NCBI GenBank assembly: GCA_035519475.1 | Contig: DATIWI010000162.1 | Coordinates: forward strand, 1-49,232 | DNA: 49,232 nt | Direction of reading: 5' to 3' | From: Fen-1467 sp035519475 | GTDB lineage: Bacteria > Verrucomicrobiota > Verrucomicrobiia > Opitutales > Opitutaceae | Shown: in pieces, positions 24,872 through 33,573 of the stretch | Position numbering within the stretch: position 1 is the stretch's first letter | Layout of the letters: every line of letters starts with the position of its first letter | The notes under the pieces: model-generated | Told to the model about the DNA's origin: nothing | The model's input: only the letters and a program-made list of their open reading frames with translations | The model's database searches: none | Program-made: the position numbers and the translations under genes

Positions 24872-27091
24872 TCAGTCCGCCGGCCGACGGGCGTCTCCCT
24901 CTCCCTGCGGGTAGATATCGAAGGCATACACGCCGAAGCCCAGTAGCCGCGTATCGCCGGCTCCGGGAGACACCGCTGGCTGGCTCGAGCGCAGTGACAG
25001 GACATTCCGCCCCGGCGACAGCGTGATGTCGGGCAGCCAAAGGGTCTCGGGATCGGTGCCGATCTCCTGCGACGAAACCATGCGGCCCGAAATCCACGCT
25101 CGAAGATCGCGCGGCACCACGCTCCGCAGGTGGAGCCGGCAACGCACTACCAGCGGATAGGGATGCGGATTCTCCAGGATGACCTCGCCATCGCCGCGCG
25201 ACCAGCGCCAACGGATGGGGTCCGCCGGCAACTGTTCGATCTCATACCAGCCGTCGCCAAACTGCGCCCGCAGGAAGTCCGGGCTGCGCGTATCGACGAG
25301 CGAATAGAACGAGTTGATCTCGATCCGATTCCCGGCTTGCGCGGGCATGACATCGATGACGCCTCCGAGCAGGTCCCAGCCGCCCTTCAGGGTAGTGTTC
25401 AGGCGACCCTCATAGGTGTGTTGCGCGAAGTACTGCGGCTTGTGTAACAGGAAGGCGTTGGCCCAGAGGCGCGACCAGAAATCAGGGATGAGCATGTTGA
25501 TCGAGTCCACTTCCGCCCGGCGCTCGATCGAACGCAACTGGATGAGCGAGTTGTCCACAATCAGCGGCGGATTCCGCATCCTCGCCTGAAAACGCCGCAC
25601 CGCGAGGGCATTGCTCGCCAGCACGAGGACTGCGAGCGCCGTGGCGGCCACGCCCAGCGCGCTCCATTTGCGCCGCCGCGCGCCCAAGACGAACCAATAG
25701 CACAGCGCCGCCAGCACGCCGGGATAGAACACCGAGAAGAGTTTGTAGGCGTCGTAACTGGCATTCGTCCCCCGCCTCGCGCCGCGGATCTCCAGGTAGG
25801 CGTAGCCGACAAAAACCGGCACCGTGAGGCAGCCGACCAAGGTCACGGCCGCAGCGCGGCCGCGGCCCCCGCGAACCAGCGCCCAGATCAGCGCTGCCAG
25901 CAGGACGAAGCTCAGGAGCAGCCGGAGGGCAGGCGCGTAGCCAGCCAGATCGGCCCCCTTCACCAAGCCCCACCATTGTTCCGGTGAAAACGCCGGGATG
26001 CGCCAGCCAAAGTCATATTGGCGAAACAGTCGGAACCGTTCCACCAGGCCGAGGACGCGTTCCGCAAAAACCAGGCCGCAGACCGCGAGGGGCATCAGCA
26101 TCACGCTGAGCCAACGGACCAGACGCTGCCCCCGCCCCTCCCATGCCGCGAGGCCGCCGGCGAAAGCCACCGCCGGCACCAAGCAGACGGGCAGGATGAA
26201 ATTGTAGCTGCCGAGCACCATCCAGTAAGCGAGGAACAGGACACCGAACCACACCCACGCCCGCCGCCAGGCTGCCCCTTCCCGCCACAGGGCGACGCCG
26301 ATCCACGTCAGGAGCGCAATGGCCTGGGCTGCCAGCAACTGCCCCATGGCCACATGAAACACGGCGTAAAGGTTGAGCGGGCCCACGCCGTAGAGCAAGG
26401 CAACCACACCGCTCGCCAGGGGTCCGAGGCGCAGTCCGTCGCGCGCCAGCCAGAACGTCAGCGGCATCGTGAGCACCAGCAGCACCGCAGCCGCCACGCC
26501 GGTGAGCTTGTAGGCCTGCAGCCGCAGGACGCTGGCGTTAAAGGCGATCAACGCCGAGGGCGTGAAGTGATTCAACCGCAGCCAGAAACCGTAGAAGTTG
26601 TCGACCGACTGCACCCGCACGACCTCGGTGTCGCCGATGAAGCCCGTGCGGTCGCTCCGCGCGAACTCCTTCAGCACGCGCGCCCCCGCCGCGTAGTCGG
26701 CCGCATCGCAGCTGCCCAGCGACGCCGTGGTCAGCCGCGTCGAACTGGTCGCCAGTGGCTGGACGATCACCACGAGTGCGAAGGCCATCGCCAGCCCCAC
26801 TCCCCACACGCTGCGCAGCCCTGACCACAGCCAACGCCGCCGCGCGCTCGCCAGCGCCGCGGCGAGAAGTCCCACCGGGATCGCCTCCGCCCAAGAGGCA
26901 TAGCTGTCCGTCCCCGGGAGGTTGGCATAGGCGCCGAACCACACCACCGCCGATTGGAGCGCGACCCCCGCCGGCGCCACCAAAATCGTCCAGTAGCGAT
27001 GATAGGGCCGCGGCACGATGAGCAATGCCAGTCCGGCACCCCAAAACAGTACATGTAGCAGCAAACCGAACGCGGCCGTGAAGTACACCAT
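24872..27091 (-). CDS. large polytopic membrane protein with C-terminal beta-domain (GT-C-like)
   Basis: 739 residues from ATG 27091. About 12-14 hydrophobic segments fill residues 1-500, in the style of dolichyl-phosphomannose-type (GT-C) glycosyltransferases or large glycan membrane proteins, though I cannot point to a catalytic Asp with certainty. Large loops hold GTDSYASWAEAIP near residue 50 and FIGDTEVVRVQSVDNFYGFW near 150. The last 240 residues are soluble; the final part opens with GWYEIEQ (about residue 613) and WRWSRG and continues with many short strands (ILENPHPYPLVVRC, LRAWISGRMV, LSPGRNVLSLRS). Three neighbouring proteins end in a similar domain. It is the last gene of a minus-strand series; a methyltransferase gene is 93 bp upstream. 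Confidence 0.75.
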   Translation of the reverse strand: MVYFTAAFGLLLHVLFWGAGLALLIVPRPYHRYWTILVAPAGVALQSAVVWFGAYANLPGTDSYASWAEAIPVGLLAAALASARRRWLWSGLRSVWGVGLAMAFALVVIVQPLATSSTRLTTASLGSCDAADYAAGARVLKEFARSDRTGFIGDTEVVRVQSVDNFYGFWLRLNHFTPSALIAFNASVLRLQAYKLTGVAAAVLLVLTMPLTFWLARDGLRLGPLASGVVALLYGVGPLNLYAVFHVAMGQLLAAQAIALLTWIGVALWREGAAWRRAWVWFGVLFLAYWMVLGSYNFILPVCLVPAVAFAGGLAAWEGRGQRLVRWLSVMLMPLAVCGLVFAERVLGLVERFRLFRQYDFGWRIPAFSPEQWWGLVKGADLAGYAPALRLLLSFVLLAALIWALVRGGRGRAAAVTLVGCLTVPVFVGYAYLEIRGARRGTNASYDAYKLFSVFYPGVLAALCYWFVLGARRRKWSALGVAATALAVLVLASNALAVRRFQARMRNPPLIVDNSLIQLRSIERRAEVDSINMLIPDFWSRLWANAFLLHKPQYFAQHTYEGRLNTTLKGGWDLLGGVIDVMPAQAGNRIEINSFYSLVDTRSPDFLRAQFGDGWYEIEQLPADPIRWRWSRGDGEVILENPHPYPLVVRCRLHLRSVVPRDLRAWISGRMVSSQEIGTDPETLWLPDITLSPGRNVLSLRSSQPAVSPGAGDTRLLGFGVYAFDIYPQGEGDARRPAD

Positions 27092-27184
27092 CGCGGGGGC
27101 GCAGGGGATAACGGGGTAAATCTGACTTCCTAAACCAAGCACGACGCTAGGGGGCCGACCTCCCCGAGGCAAGCGCCGCGTCGC

Positions 27185-27919
27185 TCAGTCCCGCCTGCGC
27201 CCCACGGCCAGAATCGAACTGCCCCACGCCCATCGGCCGCCGAGCCGGAGCCAGGCGTGCTCGAGTCCCATCACCCCGCGCAGCATCGCCTCCACCAATG
27301 TCGGATACCGTTTCACGTCGCTCGTGTCATCCGGCCGGGCGAAGAGCTTGCGGCGGGCCACGATCAGGGGAAAGGGGAGCGCATTCCAGTGAGTGCTGAA
27401 CTCCATAGCGAATCCGGTCGCACCCAGCAGGCGCGCGACTTCCGCCCGCACGAACCGGTGCTTCGTGTGCACGGCGACATCGTGGTACGACCACAACCAC
27501 TGGTACGCCGGCAGGTTGATCACCACCCAGCCGTCCGGGCGCAGGCAGCGGTGAAATTCGCGCAGGGCGGCGGCCGGCTCGTCCAGCTCATAGAGTACAT
27601 CCGCCGAGAGGATGGCGTCGAACGCCGCGGCCGCCATCGGCAGCGCCACCACCGAACCCTCGATGATGGACGCACGCACGCGCGCGCGCGCCAGCCCGCA
27701 CGCGATGGGCGATTGGTCGATCCCGACGATCCGCCAGGCCGGCTCCCGGTCCTGCAGGTGGCGGATCATGCCGCCGGCTCCGCAACCCGCATCCAGCAGG
27801 TCGCACGGCCCGGCGCCCAGGCGGCGCCGCAGGAGGCGATGACAATGCCGATGCAGCGACCGAAAATACCACATGCGGTCCTCCACCGCGGCCAGCTTGT
27901 AGTATTCGGCTTCCTCCAT
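27185..27919 (-). CDS. SAM-dependent methyltransferase (class I)
   Basis: 244 residues from ATG 27919. Rossmann-type methyltransferase: motif I LLDAGCGAGGMIRHL (near residues 41-55), IVGIDQSPIACGLAR for the acidic strand-2 end, EGSVVALPMAAAAFDAILSADVLYEL (motifs II/III), and LRPDGWVVINLPAYQWLWSYHD. The last element, with the WLWSxHD pattern, is common in methyltransferases of surface-polysaccharide and lipid-linked-sugar clusters. Its position between large glycan-type membrane proteins supports modification of a glycan or its lipid carrier; the substrate is unknown. Confidence 0.88.
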   Translation of the reverse strand: MEEAEYYKLAAVEDRMWYFRSLHRHCHRLLRRRLGAGPCDLLDAGCGAGGMIRHLQDREPAWRIVGIDQSPIACGLARARVRASIIEGSVVALPMAAAAFDAILSADVLYELDEPAAALREFHRCLRPDGWVVINLPAYQWLWSYHDVAVHTKHRFVRAEVARLLGATGFAMEFSTHWNALPFPLIVARRKLFARPDDTSDVKRYPTLVEAMLRGVMGLEHAWLRLGGRWAWGSSILAVGRRRD

Positions 27920-28008
27920 GCGGACTAGATGCGACCCCCGGCGGACGGTGGCGACGAAATTCTCTGCGGAAGCCCCTGCCCGGCGCGCTGCCGCGCAACG
28001 GGCGAAAC

Positions 28009-30279
28009 TCAGGAGCGGCCGGGGTCACCCGGCGGGACCGCCTCGCCGCCCGCCCCGGCGGGCGCAGGCTCATCACCCAGGTCCACGTTCGGCTGCCCGG
28101 GCGGCCGCAGCTGGAATTGCCGCACGGCGATGGCGCGCAATTTCAGACGCTGTTCGCTCACGCGGATAGCGGGCTCGGCCGTGTCCAGTTCGAGGCGGTT
28201 GATGCCGGGACGCAACTCCACGGCCGGCAGATCGAGTTCCTGCGGCTCGGCACTGACCCGCAGGCGCGTCTGCTCGCGGCCGTTGACGATCAGCCGGACG
28301 GTCCGTTCGCCCGCGCTGCTCAGCACCAGCCGCGCGGGCGCCACCAGCGCCTGTGGAAAGGGATTGTAGAAGGACAGCGCCGCCGGGCCGTTCGTCCAGT
28401 GCGGCGCATCGGACGCCTCGTCGGGCGCGCGCCGATTCCAGCCCACGCCGAAGGTGAGGGAACGGGCCACCGGCGGCTGCGGGTGTTCCGCCGGACGCAA
28501 CCGCACCACGCCCGGTCCCTCCCCGGGCTCCTGAATGATCTCCGCGCGACCGGCGGACGCGAGCTCCGCCAGCAGACCGGCGGCGCCGTCCGGGTAGCCC
28601 CGCGGATTGAAGTACAGGCCGGCGAACCCGGCGCCCTCGAGCGTCTGGATGAGGTCCGCCGGAGTCATCCGGCTGCAGTCGCGCTGCCAGGTGCCGCGGG
28701 CGCGGCCCTTGGGCTCGCCGTAGGAGAAGCGGAGGGTGCGCGTGGCAATATACGGGCGGAAGTGATCATATTCGTTCACGCCGAGCTGCGGCCGCCCCTC
28801 TGGAAAATCCAGAACGGGGAGCTGGAACACCATGGCGCGCGGCCCCAGGCGCTGTTCCAGCACCTCGCCCAGCCGGCGATCGGCGTTCACCTGCTCGGCA
28901 ATTCGCCGGCTCGCGTCGCGGCCCGTTCGCACGGGCAGCTGGTCCCACAGTCCGACAACAACGACCGCGCCGGCGGCGCCGAGCCGCACCGCGGGCCGCC
29001 AGGTCCGCGTGAGGCGGGACAGCCGGGCCACGAGGAACAGGAGGGCCAGCGCCAGCAGGAAGATGCTGTAGCGATTGGTGGCGCGGAAAAGATCCAGGCC
29101 CAAATAGAACGCCAGGATGCTGTTCACCCCGCCGATGACCGAGAACAGCAGGATCCAGGCCGCCGGAAGCGCCGGCCCGGACAATCGCGGCCGCGACCGG
29201 GCGAGCAGGCTCCGCGCGAGCGCGGCGAACATCCACAGCAGCCCTGCCGCGCCCACCAGTCCGAGGTACGGGGAAAAGGCCTCCCCCCGCCAGTCCGTCC
29301 AGCGCAGGTAGCGGTGGCCGAGCGCGGCGAGCCAGGGGCTGTGATGCCGGCTCGGCGGCAGCACCAGCTCGATGGGCTTGAGCCCGTAGATTTCCGTGCC
29401 CGCGTAGTTGCGCACGAGCAACGGCGCGTCGTTGCCGCCCGCCGTGCCGTATTCGATGCGGGCGTGGATGGCCGCGCAGACAGCCACGGCGACGAGCCCG
29501 CAGGCGAGACCGAGGCGCACCTCCCGCGACCAGCTCCGCCGTTGCGGCGCGAGCCAGCCCGACCGCCACCATCGCGCCAGCACCGCCCAGGCAAGCAGCT
29601 GCAGGTATAGGAAGAGATTGTAGGGATTGCTGGCCCCGAGCACTGCCGCCGTTGCGTAGCAGAGCCAGCGCCAGGTCCGGCGCATCGGCGTGCGGCGCGC
29701 CGCCGCGATGACGCCGCAGGTGAGCAGGGCCAGCGGCACGGTGTACGTGAATGTCAGCCACAGGTGCGGCAGCCCCCGGCTGAGGCTGAAAAAGGAAAAG
29801 GCAAACAGCAGCGCACCGGCAAACGCCCAGTCCCAGCGGTGCCGCAGCAGCCGGGCGCATCCATAAAACGCCAGCGCGGCGGTCACGTGCGCCAGGAGCA
29901 GCGCCAGGTTGCTGGCCGCCGCCACGCCGATCACCCGCGCCATCTGGCCCAGGGCGAAATTGGCCAGATCGTCCGACCCGGGATACTCGGTCCAGTCGGC
30001 GCCGAACGGGGCGCCCAGTCGGTGCAGGACGTGCGCCCCAAAGGGGACGAGGTCGCCCTCCGCTGCCGCTTTGATCCGCGCGAGGATCTCCAGCGAATCG
30101 CCCGTGTAGTCCAGCGGCACGGACCAGTTGGCCCCAACCAGCCGATCGTGCTGCCAGCACCAGATCCCCGCCGTCAGCAGGGCCAGCATGACCACCCGCG
30201 TCACGCCGCGATCAAACGCCTTCGAGGTGAGGGACAGTAAAGGCAAGAGGGAGAACTGCGACGCGTCGGAGGGAATCAC
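28009..30279 (-). CDS. large polytopic membrane protein with C-terminal beta-domain
   Basis: 756 residues from GTG 30279. About 12 membrane segments occupy residues 25-460, with an early luminal loop containing DYTGDSLEILARIKAAAEGDL and EYPGSDDLANFALGQ, and LFAFSFFSLSRGLPHLWLTF and GASNPYNLFLYLQLLAWA further on. The soluble remainder (about 470-756) has a first part with VFQLPVLDFPEG, resembling soluble domains of big membrane sugar-transferring proteins, then a last part starting GWNRRAPDE (near 610) and HWTNGPAALSFYNP, the same kind of strand-rich domain as in its neighbours. No enzyme activity can be assigned with certainty; GT-C-like is inference. It is 89 bp before the methyltransferase gene on the same strand. 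Confidence 0.75.
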   Translation of the reverse strand: MIPSDASQFSLLPLLSLTSKAFDRGVTRVVMLALLTAGIWCWQHDRLVGANWSVPLDYTGDSLEILARIKAAAEGDLVPFGAHVLHRLGAPFGADWTEYPGSDDLANFALGQMARVIGVAAASNLALLLAHVTAALAFYGCARLLRHRWDWAFAGALLFAFSFFSLSRGLPHLWLTFTYTVPLALLTCGVIAAARRTPMRRTWRWLCYATAAVLGASNPYNLFLYLQLLAWAVLARWWRSGWLAPQRRSWSREVRLGLACGLVAVAVCAAIHARIEYGTAGGNDAPLLVRNYAGTEIYGLKPIELVLPPSRHHSPWLAALGHRYLRWTDWRGEAFSPYLGLVGAAGLLWMFAALARSLLARSRPRLSGPALPAAWILLFSVIGGVNSILAFYLGLDLFRATNRYSIFLLALALLFLVARLSRLTRTWRPAVRLGAAGAVVVVGLWDQLPVRTGRDASRRIAEQVNADRRLGEVLEQRLGPRAMVFQLPVLDFPEGRPQLGVNEYDHFRPYIATRTLRFSYGEPKGRARGTWQRDCSRMTPADLIQTLEGAGFAGLYFNPRGYPDGAAGLLAELASAGRAEIIQEPGEGPGVVRLRPAEHPQPPVARSLTFGVGWNRRAPDEASDAPHWTNGPAALSFYNPFPQALVAPARLVLSSAGERTVRLIVNGREQTRLRVSAEPQELDLPAVELRPGINRLELDTAEPAIRVSEQRLKLRAIAVRQFQLRPPGQPNVDLGDEPAPAGAGGEAVPPGDPGRS

Positions 30280-30363
30280 GACGCGCGCTCCATCAAATCG
30301 CGCCCGGCACGGCTGACAAGCCTGACTGTGGCGGGATTCCGCGGCGGGCGGGCGCGGCCCGGC

Positions 30364-32001
30364 TCAGGGGGTCGTGCCCGGTCCCGCCGGACCCGGCGGC
30401 TCGAGGCGGCGCACCGCCCGAATCACGAGATTCCGCACGTTGAACGTCACCGGCCGGAGGGTGTCGCCGTTGGGCGTGCTCGGCGGTCCCTCGGTCTCAA
30501 ACCGCCACGGATTGGGGCCCGGTTCGAGCCGGATTCCCCGCAGGCGCACCTCGGAACTCTCCCGGCCGACGCGCCCGGTCCACCGCAGGACTCCGGCCTG
30601 AAAGACACGCACGGCGCGCTCGTCGTAGGCCCGCAGATCAAAATCCAATTCGACTTCCACGGACACGCTCTGCGGATTCTGGATGACGATCTCCGCCGAG
30701 CCACGGCTCCACCGCCAGTATTCCAGCGGCGACTGCTCGACTCCGTACCATCCCTTGCCGAAGGCGACATCGATCGATTGGTGGGTATGGGTCATCCAGA
30801 CGGACCGGGGCCCCTCGAGCGTGAAGCTTTCATGCCCGGGCGTCTTCAGCTGGTTGAAGGCACTCAGCGCCGAAAGGTTGCCCAGCAGCAGGACCGGCCA
30901 CCACCACCGTCCGCGCGGCACCACGGCGTTGAACGCCAGCGTCAAGGGTACGACCACGCGCGCCGCGGCGCCCGGAAAGCCCTCCCACACCGCCTCGCCC
31001 AGGAAGATCAGCAGCACGGCGTAGCCCGCTCCGATCCGCCACCACAGGCTGTCCCAGCGCGGACGCAACAGGATGGCCAGGCACTGGACGCTGAGCGATA
31101 CCAGCATCACCAGCGACCACCGCGGGACGAATTCCCAGCCATGCGCGCGGAGGCTCTGCAGCGTCTCCTGCCATTTGCCGAGAAAGGCTTCGAAGGGCGC
31201 GGCGAAATTTCGTTGGCCGGCGTTGCTGGGTTCGCCAAAGACCCACCAGAGCCAGGCGATCCAGAGGGCCAGCGGCGCCGCGACCAGCAGGCCCCGCAGG
31301 GTGGCCAGCTTCAGCTCGCGCCAACCCCAGTCGCGACCGGGAAGGTGGATCGATCCCGCGAGCAGGTTCGTCTCGCGCCCCAGGCCGGCGGCGCCGAGCA
31401 CGCAGGCGGATTTCCACGGGTGCTTCTGCTCGGCCAGCGCCACGCCCCAGGCAATCAGGAACAGGCTGGGACCATCCATCAGCGCCGAGCGCACACTCAT
31501 CGTCAGCCCCCACGCAAACATCGAACCGCCCCAGCGCACCAGGTTGCCCAGGCTGGTCGGGGGAAACCAGCGCAACAGCAGCCAGGCCAGGAGGAGCCAA
31601 GCCAGCACATTCTGCAGCGCGTACGCCTGCAGGATCAGGTAGGGCTGCCCGAGGCCGAGCAAATACGCCGTCCAGCAGAACAGGATGCGCCGCGCCCGAT
31701 ACGGCAGGTTGTCCATCGACGCCTGCAGATCCCGGCTCATCAGGAGCGGCTTCACCGCGAGCTGGGCGTAGTACTGCGCGTCATAGCCATAGGAGTCCTC
31801 CTCGACGTAATAGGTGGTCGTCTTCAGCTCCTTGATGCGCCGCATCTCGGGCTTGCCGCCAAAGAGGATGAAACTGGTGAAGCCCTTCCCCGGCATGTAG
31901 AACTGCGCGATCGCCAGCAGGAAGAACGCCACGGCGGCGGCGTAGGCGAGCCAGTACCAGCCGTGCGGCCGGCGCCGGAGAAATGATTTGAACCAAGCCA
32001 C
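30364..32001 (-). CDS. polytopic membrane protein with C-terminal beta-domain (paralogue A)
   Basis: 545 residues from GTG 32001. The open frame runs on upstream to 33531, but that part is the antisense of another gene and is rejected. One membrane segment is followed by an extracytoplasmic loop with EEDSYGYDAQYYAQLA, then about nine more membrane segments. GRETNLLAG, RNFAAPFEAFLGKWQETL and WEGFPGAAARVVVPL are shared with the gene at 33570-35156 and mark the two as paralogues. The soluble end starts at GWYGVEQ (about residue 416), WRWSRGSAEIVIQNP, and has repeated short strands. Asp residues in the first loop fit a GT-C-like or lipid-linked-sugar transferase, but this is inference. Divergent from the next gene with a very short gap. 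Confidence 0.78.
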   Translation of the reverse strand: MAWFKSFLRRRPHGWYWLAYAAAVAFFLLAIAQFYMPGKGFTSFILFGGKPEMRRIKELKTTTYYVEEDSYGYDAQYYAQLAVKPLLMSRDLQASMDNLPYRARRILFCWTAYLLGLGQPYLILQAYALQNVLAWLLLAWLLLRWFPPTSLGNLVRWGGSMFAWGLTMSVRSALMDGPSLFLIAWGVALAEQKHPWKSACVLGAAGLGRETNLLAGSIHLPGRDWGWRELKLATLRGLLVAAPLALWIAWLWWVFGEPSNAGQRNFAAPFEAFLGKWQETLQSLRAHGWEFVPRWSLVMLVSLSVQCLAILLRPRWDSLWWRIGAGYAVLLIFLGEAVWEGFPGAAARVVVPLTLAFNAVVPRGRWWWPVLLLGNLSALSAFNQLKTPGHESFTLEGPRSVWMTHTHQSIDVAFGKGWYGVEQSPLEYWRWSRGSAEIVIQNPQSVSVEVELDFDLRAYDERAVRVFQAGVLRWTGRVGRESSEVRLRGIRLEPGPNPWRFETEGPPSTPNGDTLRPVTFNVRNLVIRAVRRLEPPGPAGPGTTP

Positions 32002-32043
32002 GGAAAATGGACAAACGACATGCTTCCCGATCGCAACGCAAGA

Positions 32044-33573
32044 ATGGATTCCACGCACACGCCCGCCGCCCCACCGCCCGCCGCGCGCGTGCCTCCGCCG
32101 GGAGTGGGAACATGGCTGGCGTGGGGGGGCGCGCTGGCCTACACCGCCATCCTGATCGGTTTCATGGGCGCCTACGCCGGCGGTTCCGACTCGTCCGGCT
32201 ATCTCAACAACGCCCGGATGCTGGCCCAGGGGCGGGTGACCATCCCCATGCGGGTTCTGCCAGGCCTGGCCCCGGACAGCCTGCCCGGCTATGCCTACGT
32301 TCCGCTGGGATTCATTCCCAACCTGGAGCAGGCGACCCTGACGCCCACCTATCCGACGGGCGTGCCGCTTCTCGTCATGGGGATCTCCGAAGTGGTCGGC
32401 TGGGAGCTGGGGCCCGGGCTGGCCATGGGCATCCATTCGCTGCTCGGCCTCTGGCTGAGCTATCGCCTCGCGCGCGCGCTCGGCCTTGACGCCGGCTGGG
32501 CCGGTCTGGGCGCGGTCATGCTCGCGGTCAGTCCGCTCTACCTTTTCCTCTCGTTGCACCTCATGAGCGACTTGCCGGCGCTCGTCTGGGTGACCGCCGC
32601 CGTCTATCTGGCGTGGGTCAGCCGGGACCGGCCCTGGCTCGCCTTTCCCGCGGGTCTGGCGCTGGGCGTCGCCGTGCTGGTGCGCCCGACCAACCTCCTG
32701 GCGCTGGTGCCGCTGGGGTTCGCCCTCGGCGTCTCCTTCCGTCGCTGGCTGCTGCTGGTTCTGGGCGGCCTGCCGGCGGCCGTGTTTCTCGGCGCCTTCA
32801 ACTTCGCGGCGTATGGCCGGATCGTCACCACGGGCTATGGCTTCGTGGGCGACGAGTTCAGTCGCTCCGTCATTCCGCTCAGCCTGCGCCATTATGCGCT
32901 TTGGATGCCGGTGCTGTTGACGCCGCTGCTCGTGCTGGCGCTGGGGCTGCCGCTCGTCCGCCGCTCGCTGCCTCGGCTCAAGGGCCTGCTGATCACCTGG
33001 GCCCTCATCTTTCCGCTCTTCTACGTCGCCAATATCCACACGCACGAGACCTGGTGGTATTTGCGCTTCCTGTTGCCGGCATTTCCGCCGCTGATCATTG
33101 CGGCCCTGCTGGCGGCGCGCGCCCTCGCCGGCCGGCTGAGCCTTCCGCTTCGCCCCGCCTGGCTGGCCATGGCCGGCGCCCTCGTCGTGGTCCACGGCGC
33201 CGCGTGGACCCTCCATTTCGGCGCCTATCGCATCGGGTCGCAGGAAAAAGTGTACGCCGATGGCATCGCCTGGATGCGGCCGCGCCTGCCGGCCAACGCC
33301 GTGGTGGCGGCGATGCAGACCAGCGGCGCGCTGTTCTACTACACCGACTATGCCTTCTTCCGCTGGGACATGGTCGCGCCCGCGGAATGCGACCGCATTG
33401 TCGACGCCTGCCGGCGGGCGCATCGACCGCTCTATGCCATGCTGTTTCCCTTCGAGGTCGAGGATGCGCCGTGGAAGGCGTTCGAGGGCCATCTGACTGG
33501 ACACTGGACGCAGGTGGGCGCCGTCAGTCACATCAGCATCTGGCGCCTGGAAATGGCGGATGCCGCGCCATGA
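32044..33573 (+). CDS. GT39/ArnT-like membrane glycosyltransferase
   Basis: 509 residues from ATG 32044 (ATG 32020 adds eight and would leave only 18 bp to the divergent gene). About eleven membrane segments. The first loop has GGSDSSGYLNNARMLAQGRV and TYPTGVPLL, the Asp-containing loop and P-x-G-x-P pattern typical of the PMT/ArnT (GT-C) superfamily, which transfer sugars from lipid carriers outside the cytoplasmic membrane. It has a short soluble tail (YADGIAWMRPRLPANAVVAAM, FYYTDYAFFRW) and lacks the beta-domain of its neighbours. Its TGA overlaps the next ATG (ATGA), so the two are translationally coupled. Confidence 0.85.
   Translation: MDSTHTPAAPPPAARVPPPGVGTWLAWGGALAYTAILIGFMGAYAGGSDSSGYLNNARMLAQGRVTIPMRVLPGLAPDSLPGYAYVPLGFIPNLEQATLTPTYPTGVPLLVMGISEVVGWELGPGLAMGIHSLLGLWLSYRLARALGLDAGWAGLGAVMLAVSPLYLFLSLHLMSDLPALVWVTAAVYLAWVSRDRPWLAFPAGLALGVAVLVRPTNLLALVPLGFALGVSFRRWLLLVLGGLPAAVFLGAFNFAAYGRIVTTGYGFVGDEFSRSVIPLSLRHYALWMPVLLTPLLVLALGLPLVRRSLPRLKGLLITWALIFPLFYVANIHTHETWWYLRFLLPAFPPLIIAALLAARALAGRLSLPLRPAWLAMAGALVVVHGAAWTLHFGAYRIGSQEKVYADGIAWMRPRLPANAVVAAMQTSGALFYYTDYAFFRWDMVAPAECDRIVDACRRAHRPLYAMLFPFEVEDAPWKAFEGHLTGHWTQVGAVSHISIWRLEMADAAP

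Noticed and set aside
32002..33531. Upstream half of a 1055-codon minus-strand frame joined to the membrane protein at 30364-32001
   Set aside because: This half is antisense to the ArnT-like gene, is Gln/His/Arg/Gly-rich and has no motifs. The membrane protein starts naturally at GTG 32001.
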